64,000 nucleotides of DNA from Zoogloea ramigera (GTDB taxonomy: Bacteria > Pseudomonadota > Gammaproteobacteria > Burkholderiales > Rhodocyclaceae): the NCBI RefSeq assembly GCF_006539865.1, contig NZ_BJNV01000009.1:62001-126000 (forward strand). The letters are read 5' to 3'. The notes below the pieces were generated by a model. It did no database searches. It was given only the letters and a program-made list of their open reading frames with translations, and was not told where the DNA came from. Shown here piece after piece: positions 45,934-56,000 of the stretch (positions are counted from its first letter, which is position 1; the number at the start of each line of letters is the position of its first letter). Made by a program: the position numbers and the translations under genes.

Positions 45934-46569
45934 TCACCCCCCCCGCAGCCACTTGCGGCTGCTCTGCGTATCGAGCAGATCGCGCGGGCTGGCGAGGCCC
46001 TGGTGGCGGGCGCGGGCGAGGGCGACCAGGTGCAGCTGGGCGACGGCGTAGGCTTCGAGCAGCGCGTCGCGGGGGGCGAGGCGGTCGATGTCGAAGGCGC
46101 CCAGCCAGGCGTCCATGCGGGCCTGGCCGCCGATTCGTTCAGGGTAGAGGCTGGGCAGCAGCACCATCAGGTCGAGCCATTCGAGGGTGGGCTGGTTGCC
46201 CAGGTGTTGTTCGAAGGCGCGCTCGAGGGTGCCGCGGTTGAAGGGGGCGTTGAAGACCACCACCGGGGCGAGGGCGATGAAACGCAAGAGCCCGATGAGG
46301 GCGTCGGCCGGGCTGTCGCCGAGCCGCGCCTGGAAGGCGTCGTCGGGGTGGATCAGGCCGCGGTTGATGGCCACCGCGCCCACCGCCAGCAGGCGCTGGC
46401 TGGCGCCGTCGGCGGGGCCGGTCTCGGTGTTGACGACCACGTAGCGGGTTTCATAGTGGGAGCGGGCCAGGTCGGGCGCCGGCAGCTTGCCGGCGAGATC
46501 GAGGCTGGCCTGCTGCTCGGGGGTGAGGCCCGGGCCGCTGCCGGGCAGGAATCGGGAGAGCCAGTTCAT
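45934..46569 (-). CDS. DnaQ-like exonuclease-fold protein lacking catalytic residues
   Basis: A 211-residue protein with the layout of DEDDh 3'-5' exonucleases but with the active site altered. ExoI reads VVVNTETG (Asn 47 in place of Asp, Glu 49 kept). ExoII reads VVFNAPFNRGTLERAF (Asn 111 in place of Asp). ExoIII reads APRDALLEAYAVAQ, where the usual His and Asp are Arg 167 and Glu 172. It is therefore predicted to bind but not cut nucleic acid or nucleotides. It starts 3 bases after the DUF294/CBS gene, the usual neighbour of an exonuclease of this type, so it probably works as a partner of that protein. The codon changes are scattered missense changes and the frame is intact. Confidence 0.82.
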   Translation of the reverse strand: MNWLSRFLPGSGPGLTPEQQASLDLAGKLPAPDLARSHYETRYVVVNTETGPADGASQRLLAVGAVAINRGLIHPDDAFQARLGDSPADALIGLLRFIALAPVVVFNAPFNRGTLERAFEQHLGNQPTLEWLDLMVLLPSLYPERIGGQARMDAWLGAFDIDRLAPRDALLEAYAVAQLHLVALARARHQGLASPRDLLDTQSSRKWLRGG

Positions 46570-46572
46570 GGG

Positions 46573-48483
46573 TCAGATCTGGTAGTCGAGCTTGAGACGG
46601 AGCTGGATCTTGCGGGCCTGCCGGAAGGCCTCCTTGAGGATGCGCCGGTCGAGCTCGTTGAGGTTGTCGGGCTTGACCCGGTTGTCGCCGGGGGCGCCGT
46701 GGTCGGTGTCGAGGTGCTGGTGGCGCAGGCGCAGGAGCTGGATGAAGTGGAAGCCGTCGGCCATCGCCGACAGCTCCTCGGCCGGCATTCCGATGCGCGA
46801 GCCGCCCTGGCGCAGGCGCTGCACGGTGCTGGTGGCCTCGACGCCGGTGCGCAGGGCGAGCACGCGGGCGGCGTCGACAAACAGGCGGGCGCCAAACTTC
46901 TTGAGGTCGATGCTGCCGGGGTGCTTGGGGTCGTCGTCGGTGACGAAGTCGCGGATCTTGCCCAGCGGCGGCGCCACGTCGAGGGCGTTGGCGGCCATCG
47001 CCTTGAGGAAGGCCGGGTTGCCGCCGGTGAGGGCGAGCAGCCAGTGGCGCAGGTTGTGGGCGAGCTTCTCGTCGCCGTAGAGCACCCGGAAGTCGAAGAA
47101 GATGGTGGCGTTGAGGAGGGCCTCGGGGTGGGGCTCGCGGATCCAGCTGCCAAACTTCTCGCGCCATTCGTCGACGGTGAGGCAGAGCTCGGGGTTGCTG
47201 GCCATGATGTTGCCTGTGCACAGCGGGAAGCCGCAGGCGGCGAGGTCGTTGTTGACGTCCTTGGCGAACTCGAGGAGGCGCAGCTTGAGGGGCTCCTTGT
47301 CGGCCCACTCGGGGAGCAGGTAAACGATGCCGTTATCCTGGTCGGTGGACAGTGTCTGCTCGTGGCGGCCCTCGGAGCCAAAGGCCAGCCAGGCGTATTC
47401 GACGCCGTACAGGTCGTGGCGGTTGAGGTTGAGCTCGAGGATGCGTCGGGTGAGGGCGTCGTTGAGGGCCGAGATGAACTGGGTGAGCTGCTCGGCGCCG
47501 ATGCCCTGGGCGAGCAGGTTGAGGGCCAGCTGGCGGATGTCGCGGCTGGCGCGCTGGAGCGCCTCGATGTCGGCGGCGCTCTCGATGCCCGAGCGGATCT
47601 GGCGCAGGCTGATGCGCTGCAGCGCAAAGAGGTCGCGCTCGGAGATCACGCCCTTCAGCCGGTCTTCGGCGTCGACCACCAGGATGTGGCGCACGCCGTG
47701 GGTGGCCATTTCGAGGGCTGCGTCGTAGGCGGTGGCGCCGCCGCCCAGGGTGTGGGGCGGGGTGGTCATCACGTCGGCGATGGGGCGGGCGAGGTCGAAG
47801 CCGGTGAGCACGATGCGCTTGAGGATGTCGCTCTGGGTGAGCACGCCGACGGGTTTTTCATCATCGCCGGCCACGGCCATGCAGCCGACCTTGGCCTCGA
47901 CCATCTTCTCGAGGGCGGCGCGGGTGGCGACGCCGGGGCCGACGAAGACCGGCGCCTTGCTCACCAGGTTGGAGAGCGAGGTGGTCATGGTTTGCTGCTC
48001 GGCGGCGCGCTGGGCAAACTGCACCTGCAGCTGCTCCCGCGACTGGCTCATCAGGCTCGCGATGTAGCGGGTGCAGAAGATCTGGAAGCTCGGGCTGAGC
48101 TCCTGGAGGCGCAGGAAGTCGGCCGCCGGGAGCTGGAAGCAGTAGGTGTCCTCGACCGCCAGGTGGCTGTTGGTGGACGGCCGCCCGGCAGAGATGGCAC
48201 CGATCGGGAAGCCTTCGCCGGGGCCCAGGGTGAGGGTGGAATATTCGGTGACCGAGACGGCGCCCGTCTGGCGGGCCTGCACCTTGCCGCGATAGACGAT
48301 GTAGAAGAAGCGCGGCGGGCCATCTTCGGGGACCAGGATCTCGGACTCGGCGGGGTAGAAGGCCGTGGACAGCCGCTCGCCAAGAAAGCGCAGGGCGTCG
48401 GGCTCCATGCGGTCGAAGGGGGCATGGCGGCGCAGGAAGTCGAGATGGGTACGGATCAGGGTGTCGGAGGCGGTGGTGTCCAT
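46573..48483 (-). CDS. cyclic nucleotide-binding/CBS/DUF294 nucleotidyltransferase-like signalling protein
   Basis: A 636-residue cytoplasmic protein with an ordered set of domains. A cNMP-binding-like fold covers about 10-145 (FYIVYRGKVQARQTG; GEGFPIGAI). Two CBS domains cover about 175-290 (KPVGVLTQSDILKRIV; RLKGVISERDLFALQR). A DUF294 nucleotidyltransferase domain has the GSxGRxE...DxD motif at 369-383 (GSEGRHEQTLSTDQD), and a helical C-terminal DUF294 domain follows. The NTase motif resembles GlnD-type uridylyltransferases, so it may modify a protein in response to adenylate or cyclic nucleotide levels; no target is known. The start at 48483 is chosen from domain position, as an upstream ATG adds a low-complexity extension. 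The downstream partner is the exonuclease-like gene. Confidence 0.88.
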   Translation of the reverse strand: MDTTASDTLIRTHLDFLRRHAPFDRMEPDALRFLGERLSTAFYPAESEILVPEDGPPRFFYIVYRGKVQARQTGAVSVTEYSTLTLGPGEGFPIGAISAGRPSTNSHLAVEDTYCFQLPAADFLRLQELSPSFQIFCTRYIASLMSQSREQLQVQFAQRAAEQQTMTTSLSNLVSKAPVFVGPGVATRAALEKMVEAKVGCMAVAGDDEKPVGVLTQSDILKRIVLTGFDLARPIADVMTTPPHTLGGGATAYDAALEMATHGVRHILVVDAEDRLKGVISERDLFALQRISLRQIRSGIESAADIEALQRASRDIRQLALNLLAQGIGAEQLTQFISALNDALTRRILELNLNRHDLYGVEYAWLAFGSEGRHEQTLSTDQDNGIVYLLPEWADKEPLKLRLLEFAKDVNNDLAACGFPLCTGNIMASNPELCLTVDEWREKFGSWIREPHPEALLNATIFFDFRVLYGDEKLAHNLRHWLLALTGGNPAFLKAMAANALDVAPPLGKIRDFVTDDDPKHPGSIDLKKFGARLFVDAARVLALRTGVEATSTVQRLRQGGSRIGMPAEELSAMADGFHFIQLLRLRHQHLDTDHGAPGDNRVKPDNLNELDRRILKEAFRQARKIQLRLKLDYQI

Positions 48484-48632
48484 GGGCGGCGCAGGGGGAC
48501 GGAGCAAAAGCCCGAATCTACTCTGCCCATGCCCCGGCGTCATGATCTTGCGCAAAAAACTTTGCTTGAAGTGGGGTCACTTCGCGCCCGGCGTGAACAT
48601 TGCCGCGGCGGCGGCGCTCGCCCGGGCTCGGC

Positions 48633-48638
48633 TACAAT
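48633..48638 (+). promoter_or_regulatory. candidate -10 element for the esterase gene
   Basis: TACAAT followed by CGCGCG, 52 bases before the ATG at 48690, in the same TANAATCGCG context seen at 17339 and 44037. Confidence 0.4.
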
Positions 48639-48689
48639 CGCGCGCTCCTCGTGTTCCCCCCATTTTCCCTTCTGTTGCCAGGACCCGCC

Positions 48690-49367
48690 ATGACCGAATC
48701 CCTCTTGCCCACTGTCGAAATCCTCACCGGGCCCGCACCCACCCACGCGGTGATCTGGCTGCACGGCCTGGGCGCCGACGGCCACGATTTCGAGCCGGTG
48801 GTGGACGAGTTCGACGCCGACCGTCTGCCGCCCACCCGCTTCATCTTTCCCCACGCGCCCAAGCGGGCGGTGACCATCAACGCCGGTTACGTGATGCGGG
48901 CGTGGTTCGACATCTACTCGCGCGATTACGGCAACCGCGCCGAGGACGTCGAGGGCACCGAAGCCTCGGCGGCCCAGGTGGAGGCGCTGATCGCCCGCGA
49001 GAACGCCCGCGGCATCCCCGACGAGCGCATCGTGCTGGCGGGCTTCTCCCAGGGCGGGGCGATCGCCCTCCACGCCGGCCTGCGCCACCCGCACCGGCTG
49101 GCCGGGGTGATGGCGTTGTCCACCTTCCTGCCGCTGGCCGAGCGCCTCGCCGGCGAAGCCCACCCGGCCAACCGCGACGTGCCGATCTTCATGGCCCACG
49201 GCCAGGGCGATTCGGTGATCCCCCACGATTTCGCGCGGCAGTCGGCCGAGCTGCTCGCCGCCGCCGGCTACCCGCTGGAATGGCGCAGCTACCCGATGGA
49301 GCACTCCCTGTGCCTGCCGGAAGTACGCGACATCGAGGACTGGCTGGCGAAGGTGCTGGCGGCCTGA
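48690..49367 (+). CDS. alpha/beta hydrolase, carboxylesterase/acyl-protein thioesterase type
   Basis: A 225-residue alpha/beta hydrolase of the phospholipase/carboxylesterase family. The oxyanion region VIWLHGLGADGHDFEPVVDE is at about 20-39. The nucleophile Ser is in LAGFSQGGAIALH near 110, the acid Asp in MAHGQGDSVIP near 168, and His in YPMEHSLCLPEV near 200. Members hydrolyse short-chain esters or thioesters; the true substrate is not known. The ATG at 48690 gives the usual family length, and an upstream in-frame start at 48600 adds an unrelated sequence. It converges with the MaoC-like gene 7 bases away. Confidence 0.92.
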   Translation: MTESLLPTVEILTGPAPTHAVIWLHGLGADGHDFEPVVDEFDADRLPPTRFIFPHAPKRAVTINAGYVMRAWFDIYSRDYGNRAEDVEGTEASAAQVEALIARENARGIPDERIVLAGFSQGGAIALHAGLRHPHRLAGVMALSTFLPLAERLAGEAHPANRDVPIFMAHGQGDSVIPHDFARQSAELLAAAGYPLEWRSYPMEHSLCLPEVRDIEDWLAKVLAA

Positions 49368-49374
49368 GCCGGCT

Positions 49375-49833
49375 TCAGGCTGCCGCTGCGGGGCGGCGCT
49401 TCAGCATGTTGTTGCCGATGAAGCTCAGCACCGTCTCGCCGCGCTGGTTCTCGGCCTTGTAGAGCAGCCGGGCGATGCCCCGGTCGGGCTTCGATTGCGA
49501 GGGGCGCACGTCGAGCACCTCGACGACGCTCTTCAGGGTGTCGCCGGGGCGCACCGGGGCCAGCCAGCGCAGCTCGTCGAGGCCCGGCGAGCCGATGCTC
49601 GATTCGGCAAAGATGCCGCTCTGGATGAACAACCGGAAGCACACCGCGATCGACTGGAAGCCGCTGGCGATGAGCCCGCCGTAGGGCGAGTCGGCGGCGG
49701 CGTTGGCGTCGAGGTGGAAGGGCTGCGGGTCGTAGCGGAAGGCGAAGTCGATGATCTCGGCCTCGGTGAGGGTGAGGCCGCCGCTCACGAAGCGGTCGCC
49801 AGGCTTCAGGTCGTCCAGGTAGCGGGTGTCCAT
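49375..49833 (-). CDS. MaoC family hot-dog dehydratase
   Basis: A 152-residue hot-dog-fold protein related to R-specific enoyl-CoA hydratases, which feed beta-oxidation intermediates into polyhydroxyalkanoate synthesis or act on other acyl-CoA substrates. The hydratase motif is DPQPFHLDANAAADSPYGGL (about 35-54), with the catalytic Asp and His, followed by IASGFQSIAV. AGAAACCCC precedes the ATG. It converges with the esterase gene; no pha genes are in the window, so the substrate remains open. Confidence 0.9.
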   Translation of the reverse strand: MDTRYLDDLKPGDRFVSGGLTLTEAEIIDFAFRYDPQPFHLDANAAADSPYGGLIASGFQSIAVCFRLFIQSGIFAESSIGSPGLDELRWLAPVRPGDTLKSVVEVLDVRPSQSKPDRGIARLLYKAENQRGETVLSFIGNNMLKRRPAAAA

Positions 49834-50087
49834 GGGGTTTCTCCTTGATATTGAAAATGCTTGCCGTGCGGCATCTTAGCCGATCCCGGCGGTGGGGCGG
49901 GCCGCCGGCGGGCCGGGTGAAGGGTGGCGTCCGACTGTCAGGTTTTTTTACAGAGTGTTAAAAGCTGTTTTTAGGACTGTTGTTTTTATTGGATTTTTGT
50001 TCGCAGGCATCGTAATTGCATGAGCCCTCCCAAAAATAAGCTCCCCGGTTTTTCGCCGCGGGGCCACCAGACGGGAAGGAATGCAAA
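49834..50087. other. 254-base intergenic region upstream of the giant surface-protein gene
   Basis: The region is divergent between the MaoC gene and the giant gene. It contains an A+T-rich stretch from about 49940 to 50000 (TTTTTTTACAG, TGTTAAAAGCTG, TTTTTATTGG) that could hold the promoter. CCCCGGTTTTTCGCCGCGGGG then forms a small hairpin before the start codon. The ribosome binding site is GGGAAGGAATGC. No match to a named regulator site was found. Confidence 0.5.
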
Positions 50088-53000
50088 ATGGCTGCGGTTT
50101 ACGGTGAAGAGCGGGTCAATTACTACACGAACGACCACCAATATGGTGCCCAGGTGGCGGTGCTTGCCGGTGGGGGTTATGTCGTAAGCTGGGTCTCCCG
50201 CGGGCAGGACGGTAGTGACGACGGGATCTACGCCCAGCGCTACAACAGCGTGGGGATGCCGGTCGGTGCCGAGTTCCGGGTGAACAGCGCCACCGCCAAT
50301 GCGCAGATCCAGCCGACCATCGTAGGCCTCTCCGACGGTGGCTTCGTTGTCGCCTGGTCCGATCAGTACGCCGACGGCAGCAGCTGGGGCGTTTTTGCCC
50401 AGCGCTACGACGCCCACGGCGTGGCCCGGGGCAGCCAGTTCCTCGTCAACCAGACCACCCTCTACGACCAGGGCACGCCGGCCATTGCCGCGGTCGATGG
50501 CGGCTTCGTCGTCACCTGGGCTTCCCAGTACCAGGACGATGGCGGCAGCTACGGTGTGTACGCCCGCCGCTACGCCAACGACGGCAGCCCGAGCGGCGCC
50601 GAGTTTGCCGTCAACAGCACTGTGAGCGGCAACCAGAACGAGCCCGCGATTGCGGCCTTCGACGGCGGCGGCTTCGTCGTCGTGTGGCGCTCCGAAGGCC
50701 AGGACGGCAGCGGCGGTGGCGTCTATGCCCAGCGCTTCGATGCCGCCGGCGCCGCGCTCGGCGGCGAGTTCCGGGTCAACACCACCACCGATTCCAACCA
50801 GTCCGACGCCCACGTGGCGGTGCTTGCCGACGGCAGCTTCGTCGTGGTGTGGGCCGATGACGGCAGCCACGACGGTAGCGGTTACGGCGTCTATGCCCAG
50901 CGCTTCGATGCGGGCGGTAACCAACTCGGTGGCGAGTTCCTCGTCAATGGGAGCGTGATCAGCAGCCAGTACCAGCCGGCGGTCACCGCGCTGGCGAGCG
51001 GCGGCTTCGTGGTCAGCTGGTACAACGATTATTACGACGCGAGCGGCACCGGGTCGGCAGCAGACGTTTACGTGCGTGAGTACGCCGCCGACGGCTCCCC
51101 GGTCGGCGCCGAGGTGAAGGTCAATTCGCCTAGCGGCAGCTACTACCAGTACGAGCCGGCGATTGCCCACCTCGGCAGCGACAACTTCGTGGTCGTGTGG
51201 CGCTCGGACGGCCAGGACGGCTCCAACGCCGGCATCTATCAGCAGCTCTTCGGCTCGGCGGCCGAGCTGGTGCGGGGCAACGCAGCCCCGGTGCTCGCCG
51301 ATTTTGGTGGCACCGTCAGCTTCGACGAAAACGTGGTCAACGCCACGCCCCAGGTGCTCGACCCGCTGGTGAGCTTCTCGGCCCGGGCGGGCGCCAGCTT
51401 CGAAGGCGGCGTCGTCACCGTCTTTTACGTCAGCGGCGCGAGCCCGGCCGACCAGCTGTCGGTGCGCGGCACCGGCGACGGCGTGGGCGAGATCGGCGTG
51501 GCAGGCAGCGAAGTCCGCTACGGCGGCGTGGTGATCGGCGAGGTCTCGGGCGGCACCGCCGGCAGCGCGCTGCAGATCCGCCTGAATGCGGCGGCAGGCG
51601 CGGACGCCATCGAGGCGCTGGTGCAGGGCATCGCCTACGCCAACACCAGCTTCAGCCCCCTGGCCAGCCGCCAGGTGGGAGTCCGCATCGAGGACGGCAG
51701 CGGGGTGTCGACGGGCGGTGGCGTCGTCACGGTTAACGTGATTCGTGAAGAGGACGGCACGCCGGCCTTTGGCGGGGAAGATCCGGTCAATACCTATACC
51801 CAGGATCATCAGCTGAACCCGGCGATCGGCAAGCTGGCCGATGGCGGCTACGTGATCGCCTGGAGCTCCAACGGCCAGGACGGCTCCAGCTCGGGCATCT
51901 ACGCCCAGCGCTTCAGCGACGCGGGCGTGGCGGTGGGCCCGGAAGTGCGGGTTAACAGCGCGACGGCCGGCGAGCAGAGCTACCCGCAGGTGGCGGGCCT
52001 GTCGGACGGCGGCTACGTGATCGTGTGGCAGGACAACGCGAGTGCCGACGGCTCCGGCTGGGGCGTGCTGGGCCAGCGCTTTGGCGCCGACGGCAGCCCG
52101 GCAGGTGAGGCCTTCGTGGTGAACACCACAACCATCGGTTACCAGTTCCAGGGCGCCATCGCCAGCTACGCCGGCGGCTTTGCGGTGGTCTGGGCGAGCG
52201 ACAGCTACGTGCCGGGCGGCGACAGCGACGACATCTACCTCACCCGCTACGACAACGCCGGCAACGTGGTCGGCACCCCCGAGATGCGGGTCAGCGTCAA
52301 TCCGGGCAGCGCCGACGCCCAGTCCGGCAACCAGTACCTGCCGCGCATCGCCGCGCGGGCCAATGGCGACCTCGTCATCGTGTGGCGCGACGACAACGGC
52401 AACGACGGCAGCGGCTACGGTGTGTTCGGGCGCAGCTTTGATGCCGCCAGCGGCGGCTTCGGCGAGGTGTTCCAGGTCACCACCGTCACCAGCGGCAACC
52501 AGTACGAGCCCGATGTGGCGATGTTCGCCGATGGTAGCTTCGTGGTTGTGTGGCGCGACGACAACGGCCTCGACGGCTCGGGCGCGGGCACCTTCGGCCG
52601 GCGCTTCGACGCCGCGGGCGCCCCGCAGGGCGACGCCTTCCTCGTCAACGAAAACGCCACCGGCAGCCAGTTCCAGCCCAAGGTGACGGCCCTGTCGACC
52701 GGCGGCTTCGTGGTCGCCTTTTACAACGACACGGGCGACTACTGGGGTGACACCTACATCCGCGAGTTCGACGCGGCCGGCAACCCGGTCGACAGCGATC
52801 GCCGGGTGCACAGCGACGAAGTCGGGGCTTACCGCTACCAGTACGAACCGGCCATCACCGACCTGGGCAACGGCAGCTTCGTGGTCGCCTGGCGAGCCGA
52901 CAACAACGCCGATGGCAGCGGCATCTATCAGCAAGTCTTCGGCGACAGCGCTGCGCTTGGCCGGCAGGGCAACCCCGAGCTCTCCGGCTTCACCGGCGCG

Positions 53001-56000
53001 GTCAGCTTCATGGAAAACGCCGTCAACGGCGGCCTGCAGATCATCGACGCGGCGGTGAGCCTCAGCGACGTCGACTCGGCCGACTTCAGCGGCGGGCGGC
53101 TCGACCTCTACTACCTCAACGGCGGCGCGGCCGAAGACCAGCTCGGCGTGGTGGCCGGCGGTTTGATCAGCGTGGCGGGCAATGTGGTGAGCTACGCCGG
53201 TACGCCGATCGGCACCCTGAGCGGCGGTGCCAATGGTGAAAACCTGCGCATCGACCTGAGTGGCGCCGCCGCCACGGCCGACGCCGTGCAGGCGCTGGTG
53301 CAGCACCTGGGCTATGGCAACACCGACTTCAGCCCCAACGCCAGCCGCACGCTGGGCCTGCGCATCAGCGACGGGGATGGCGGGACGAGTGCGCCCAACG
53401 TGCTCACCCTCTACGTCGGCGACGAACTCGGCGGCACGCAGGCCCTTGGCGAGCAGGAGCAGGTCAATACCTATACGTCGGGTGAGCAGGTCAATCCTGC
53501 CATCGGCAAGCTCGCCGACGGCGGCTACGTGATCGCCTGGATCTCCAACGGCCAGGACGGCTCCGGCTGGGGCGTCCATGCCCAGCGCTTCAGCGCCGCG
53601 GGCGTGGCGGTGGGCCCGGAAATGCAGGTCAATACGGCCACCTACGGCGAGCAGAGCACCCCGCAGGTGGCGGGCCTGTCGGACGGCGGCTACGTGATCG
53701 TGTGGCAGGACAACGGCAGCGCCGACAGCTCCGGCTGGGGCGTGTTCGGCCAGCGTTTCGGGGCCGACGGCAGCCTGGCGGGCGGGCAGTTCGTGGTGAA
53801 CACCACCACCCTGGGCAGCCAGCTCTACCAGGCCGTCGCCAGCTACACCGGTGGCTTTGCGGTGGCCTGGTCGGCAGACGGTAACGTGTCGGGCGGTAAC
53901 GGCCACGACATCTACCTCACCTGCTTCGACAACGCCGGCAACATCGTCGGCACCCCCGAGATGCGGGTCAGCGTCAATCCGGGCACGACCGACGCCCAGT
54001 CCGGCTACCAATACATGCCGCGCATCGCCGCGCGGGCTGATGGCGACCTCGTCATCGTATGGCGCGACGACAGCGCCAGCGACGGCAGCGGCCACGGCGT
54101 CTACGGGCGCAGCTTTGATGCCGCCAGCGGCAGCTTCGGCGACGTGTTCCTGGTGAACACTGTCACCAGCGGCCACCAGTACGAACCCGACGTGGCGATG
54201 TTCGCCGACGGCAGCTTCGTGGTGGTGTGGCGCGACGACAACGCCCTCGACGGCTCGGGCACGGCCACCTTCGGCCGGCGCTTCGACGCCGCGGGCGTGG
54301 CCCTGGGCGACGCCTTCCTGGTCAACGAAAACACCTCGGGCAGCCAGTACCAACCCAAGGTGACGGCCCTGTCGACGGGCGGCTTCGTGGTCGCCTTCTA
54401 CAACGACACGGGCGACTACTGGGGCGACACCTACATCCGCGAATTCGATGCCGCGGGCAACCCGGTCGACAGCGATCGCCGGGTCAACGCCGACAGCGGG
54501 GCGGCCTACCGCAGCCAGTACGAGCCGGCCATCACCGACCTGGGCAACGGCAACTTCGTCGTTGCCTGGCGGGCCGACAACAACGCCGACGGCAGCGCCA
54601 GCGGCATCTACCAGCAAGTCTTCGGCGACGGCGCTGCGCTGGCGCGGCAGGGCGACCCCGACCTCTCCGACTTCACGGGCGCCGTCAGCTTCATGGAAAA
54701 CGCCGTCAACGGCGGCCTGCAGGTCATCGACGCGGCGGTGAGCCTCAGCGACGCTGACTCGGCCGACTTCAGCGGCGGGCGGCTCGACCTTTATTACCTC
54801 AGCGGCGGCACCGCCGCAGACCAGCTCGGCGTCGTCGCTGGCGGCCCGATCAGCGTGGCCGGCAACGTGGTGAGCTACGCCGGCACGCCGATCGGCACCC
54901 TGAGCGGTGGGGCCAACGGCACCAACCTGCGCATCGACTTCAGCGGCGCCGCCGCCACGGCCGACGCCGTGCAGGCGCTGGTGCAGCGCCTGGGCTACGC
55001 CAACCCCGACTCCAGCCCCAACGCCAGCCGCACGCTGGGCCTGCGCGTCAGCGACGGGGACGGTGGGGCGAGTGCGCCCAACGTGCTCACCATCACGGTG
55101 ACGCCCGAGGCCGACGGCACGCCGCCGGCCTACCCGCAAGATCAGGTCAACACCCATTTCGCAGGCGAGCAGACCGGCCCGGCGATCGGCAAACTGGCCG
55201 ATGGCGGCTACGTGATCGCCTGGACCTCCGCCGAGCAGGATGGCTCCAGCTGGGGCATCTACGCCCAGCGCTTCAGCGCCGCCGGCGTGGCGGTGGGCCC
55301 GGAAGTGCGGGTCAACACCGCGACGGCCGGCGAGCAGAGCTACCCTCAGGTGGCGGGCCTGTCGGATGGCGGCTACGTGATCACCTGGCAGGACCCCAAC
55401 GGAAACGACCTCAGCGGCTGGGGCGTGTTTGCCCAGCGCTACGATGCGGCCGGCAGCGCCGAGGGCAGCGCCTTCGTCGTCAGCACCACCACTCTGGGCT
55501 ATCAGCTGCACAGTGTGGTCGCCAGCCACGACCAGGGTTTCGTGGTGGCCTGGACGGCCGACACCAACGTGCCGGGCGGCAACGGCTACGACATCTACCT
55601 CACCCGCTTCGACAACGCCGGTAATGTGCTCGGCACGCCCGAGCAGCGGGTCAGCGTGAGCCCAGGCAGCGCCGACGCCCAGCCCGGCAGCCAGGATCTG
55701 CCGCGCATCGCGGCCCACGCCGACGGCAGCATGATGATCGTGTGGCGCGACAGCAACGGTAACGACGGCAGCGGCTGGGGCATCTTCGGGCGCAGCTTCG
55801 ACGCCGTCAGCGGCAGCTTCGGCAACACCGTCCAGATCAACAGCTACACCTACAGCACCCAGATCGACCCGGACGTGGCGGCCCTTGCAGGTGGCGGCTA
55901 CGTTGTGGTGTGGCGTGACGACAACGGGCGCGACGGCTCGGGCTACGCCACTTTTGCCCAACGCCTCGACGCCAGCGGCGCGCCGGTGGGCGGCGAGTTC

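Noticed and set aside
46003-48693. 896-codon frame antisense to the DUF294 and exonuclease-like genes
   Set aside because: A shadow frame; the minus-strand proteins contain the cNMP, CBS and nucleotidyltransferase motifs.
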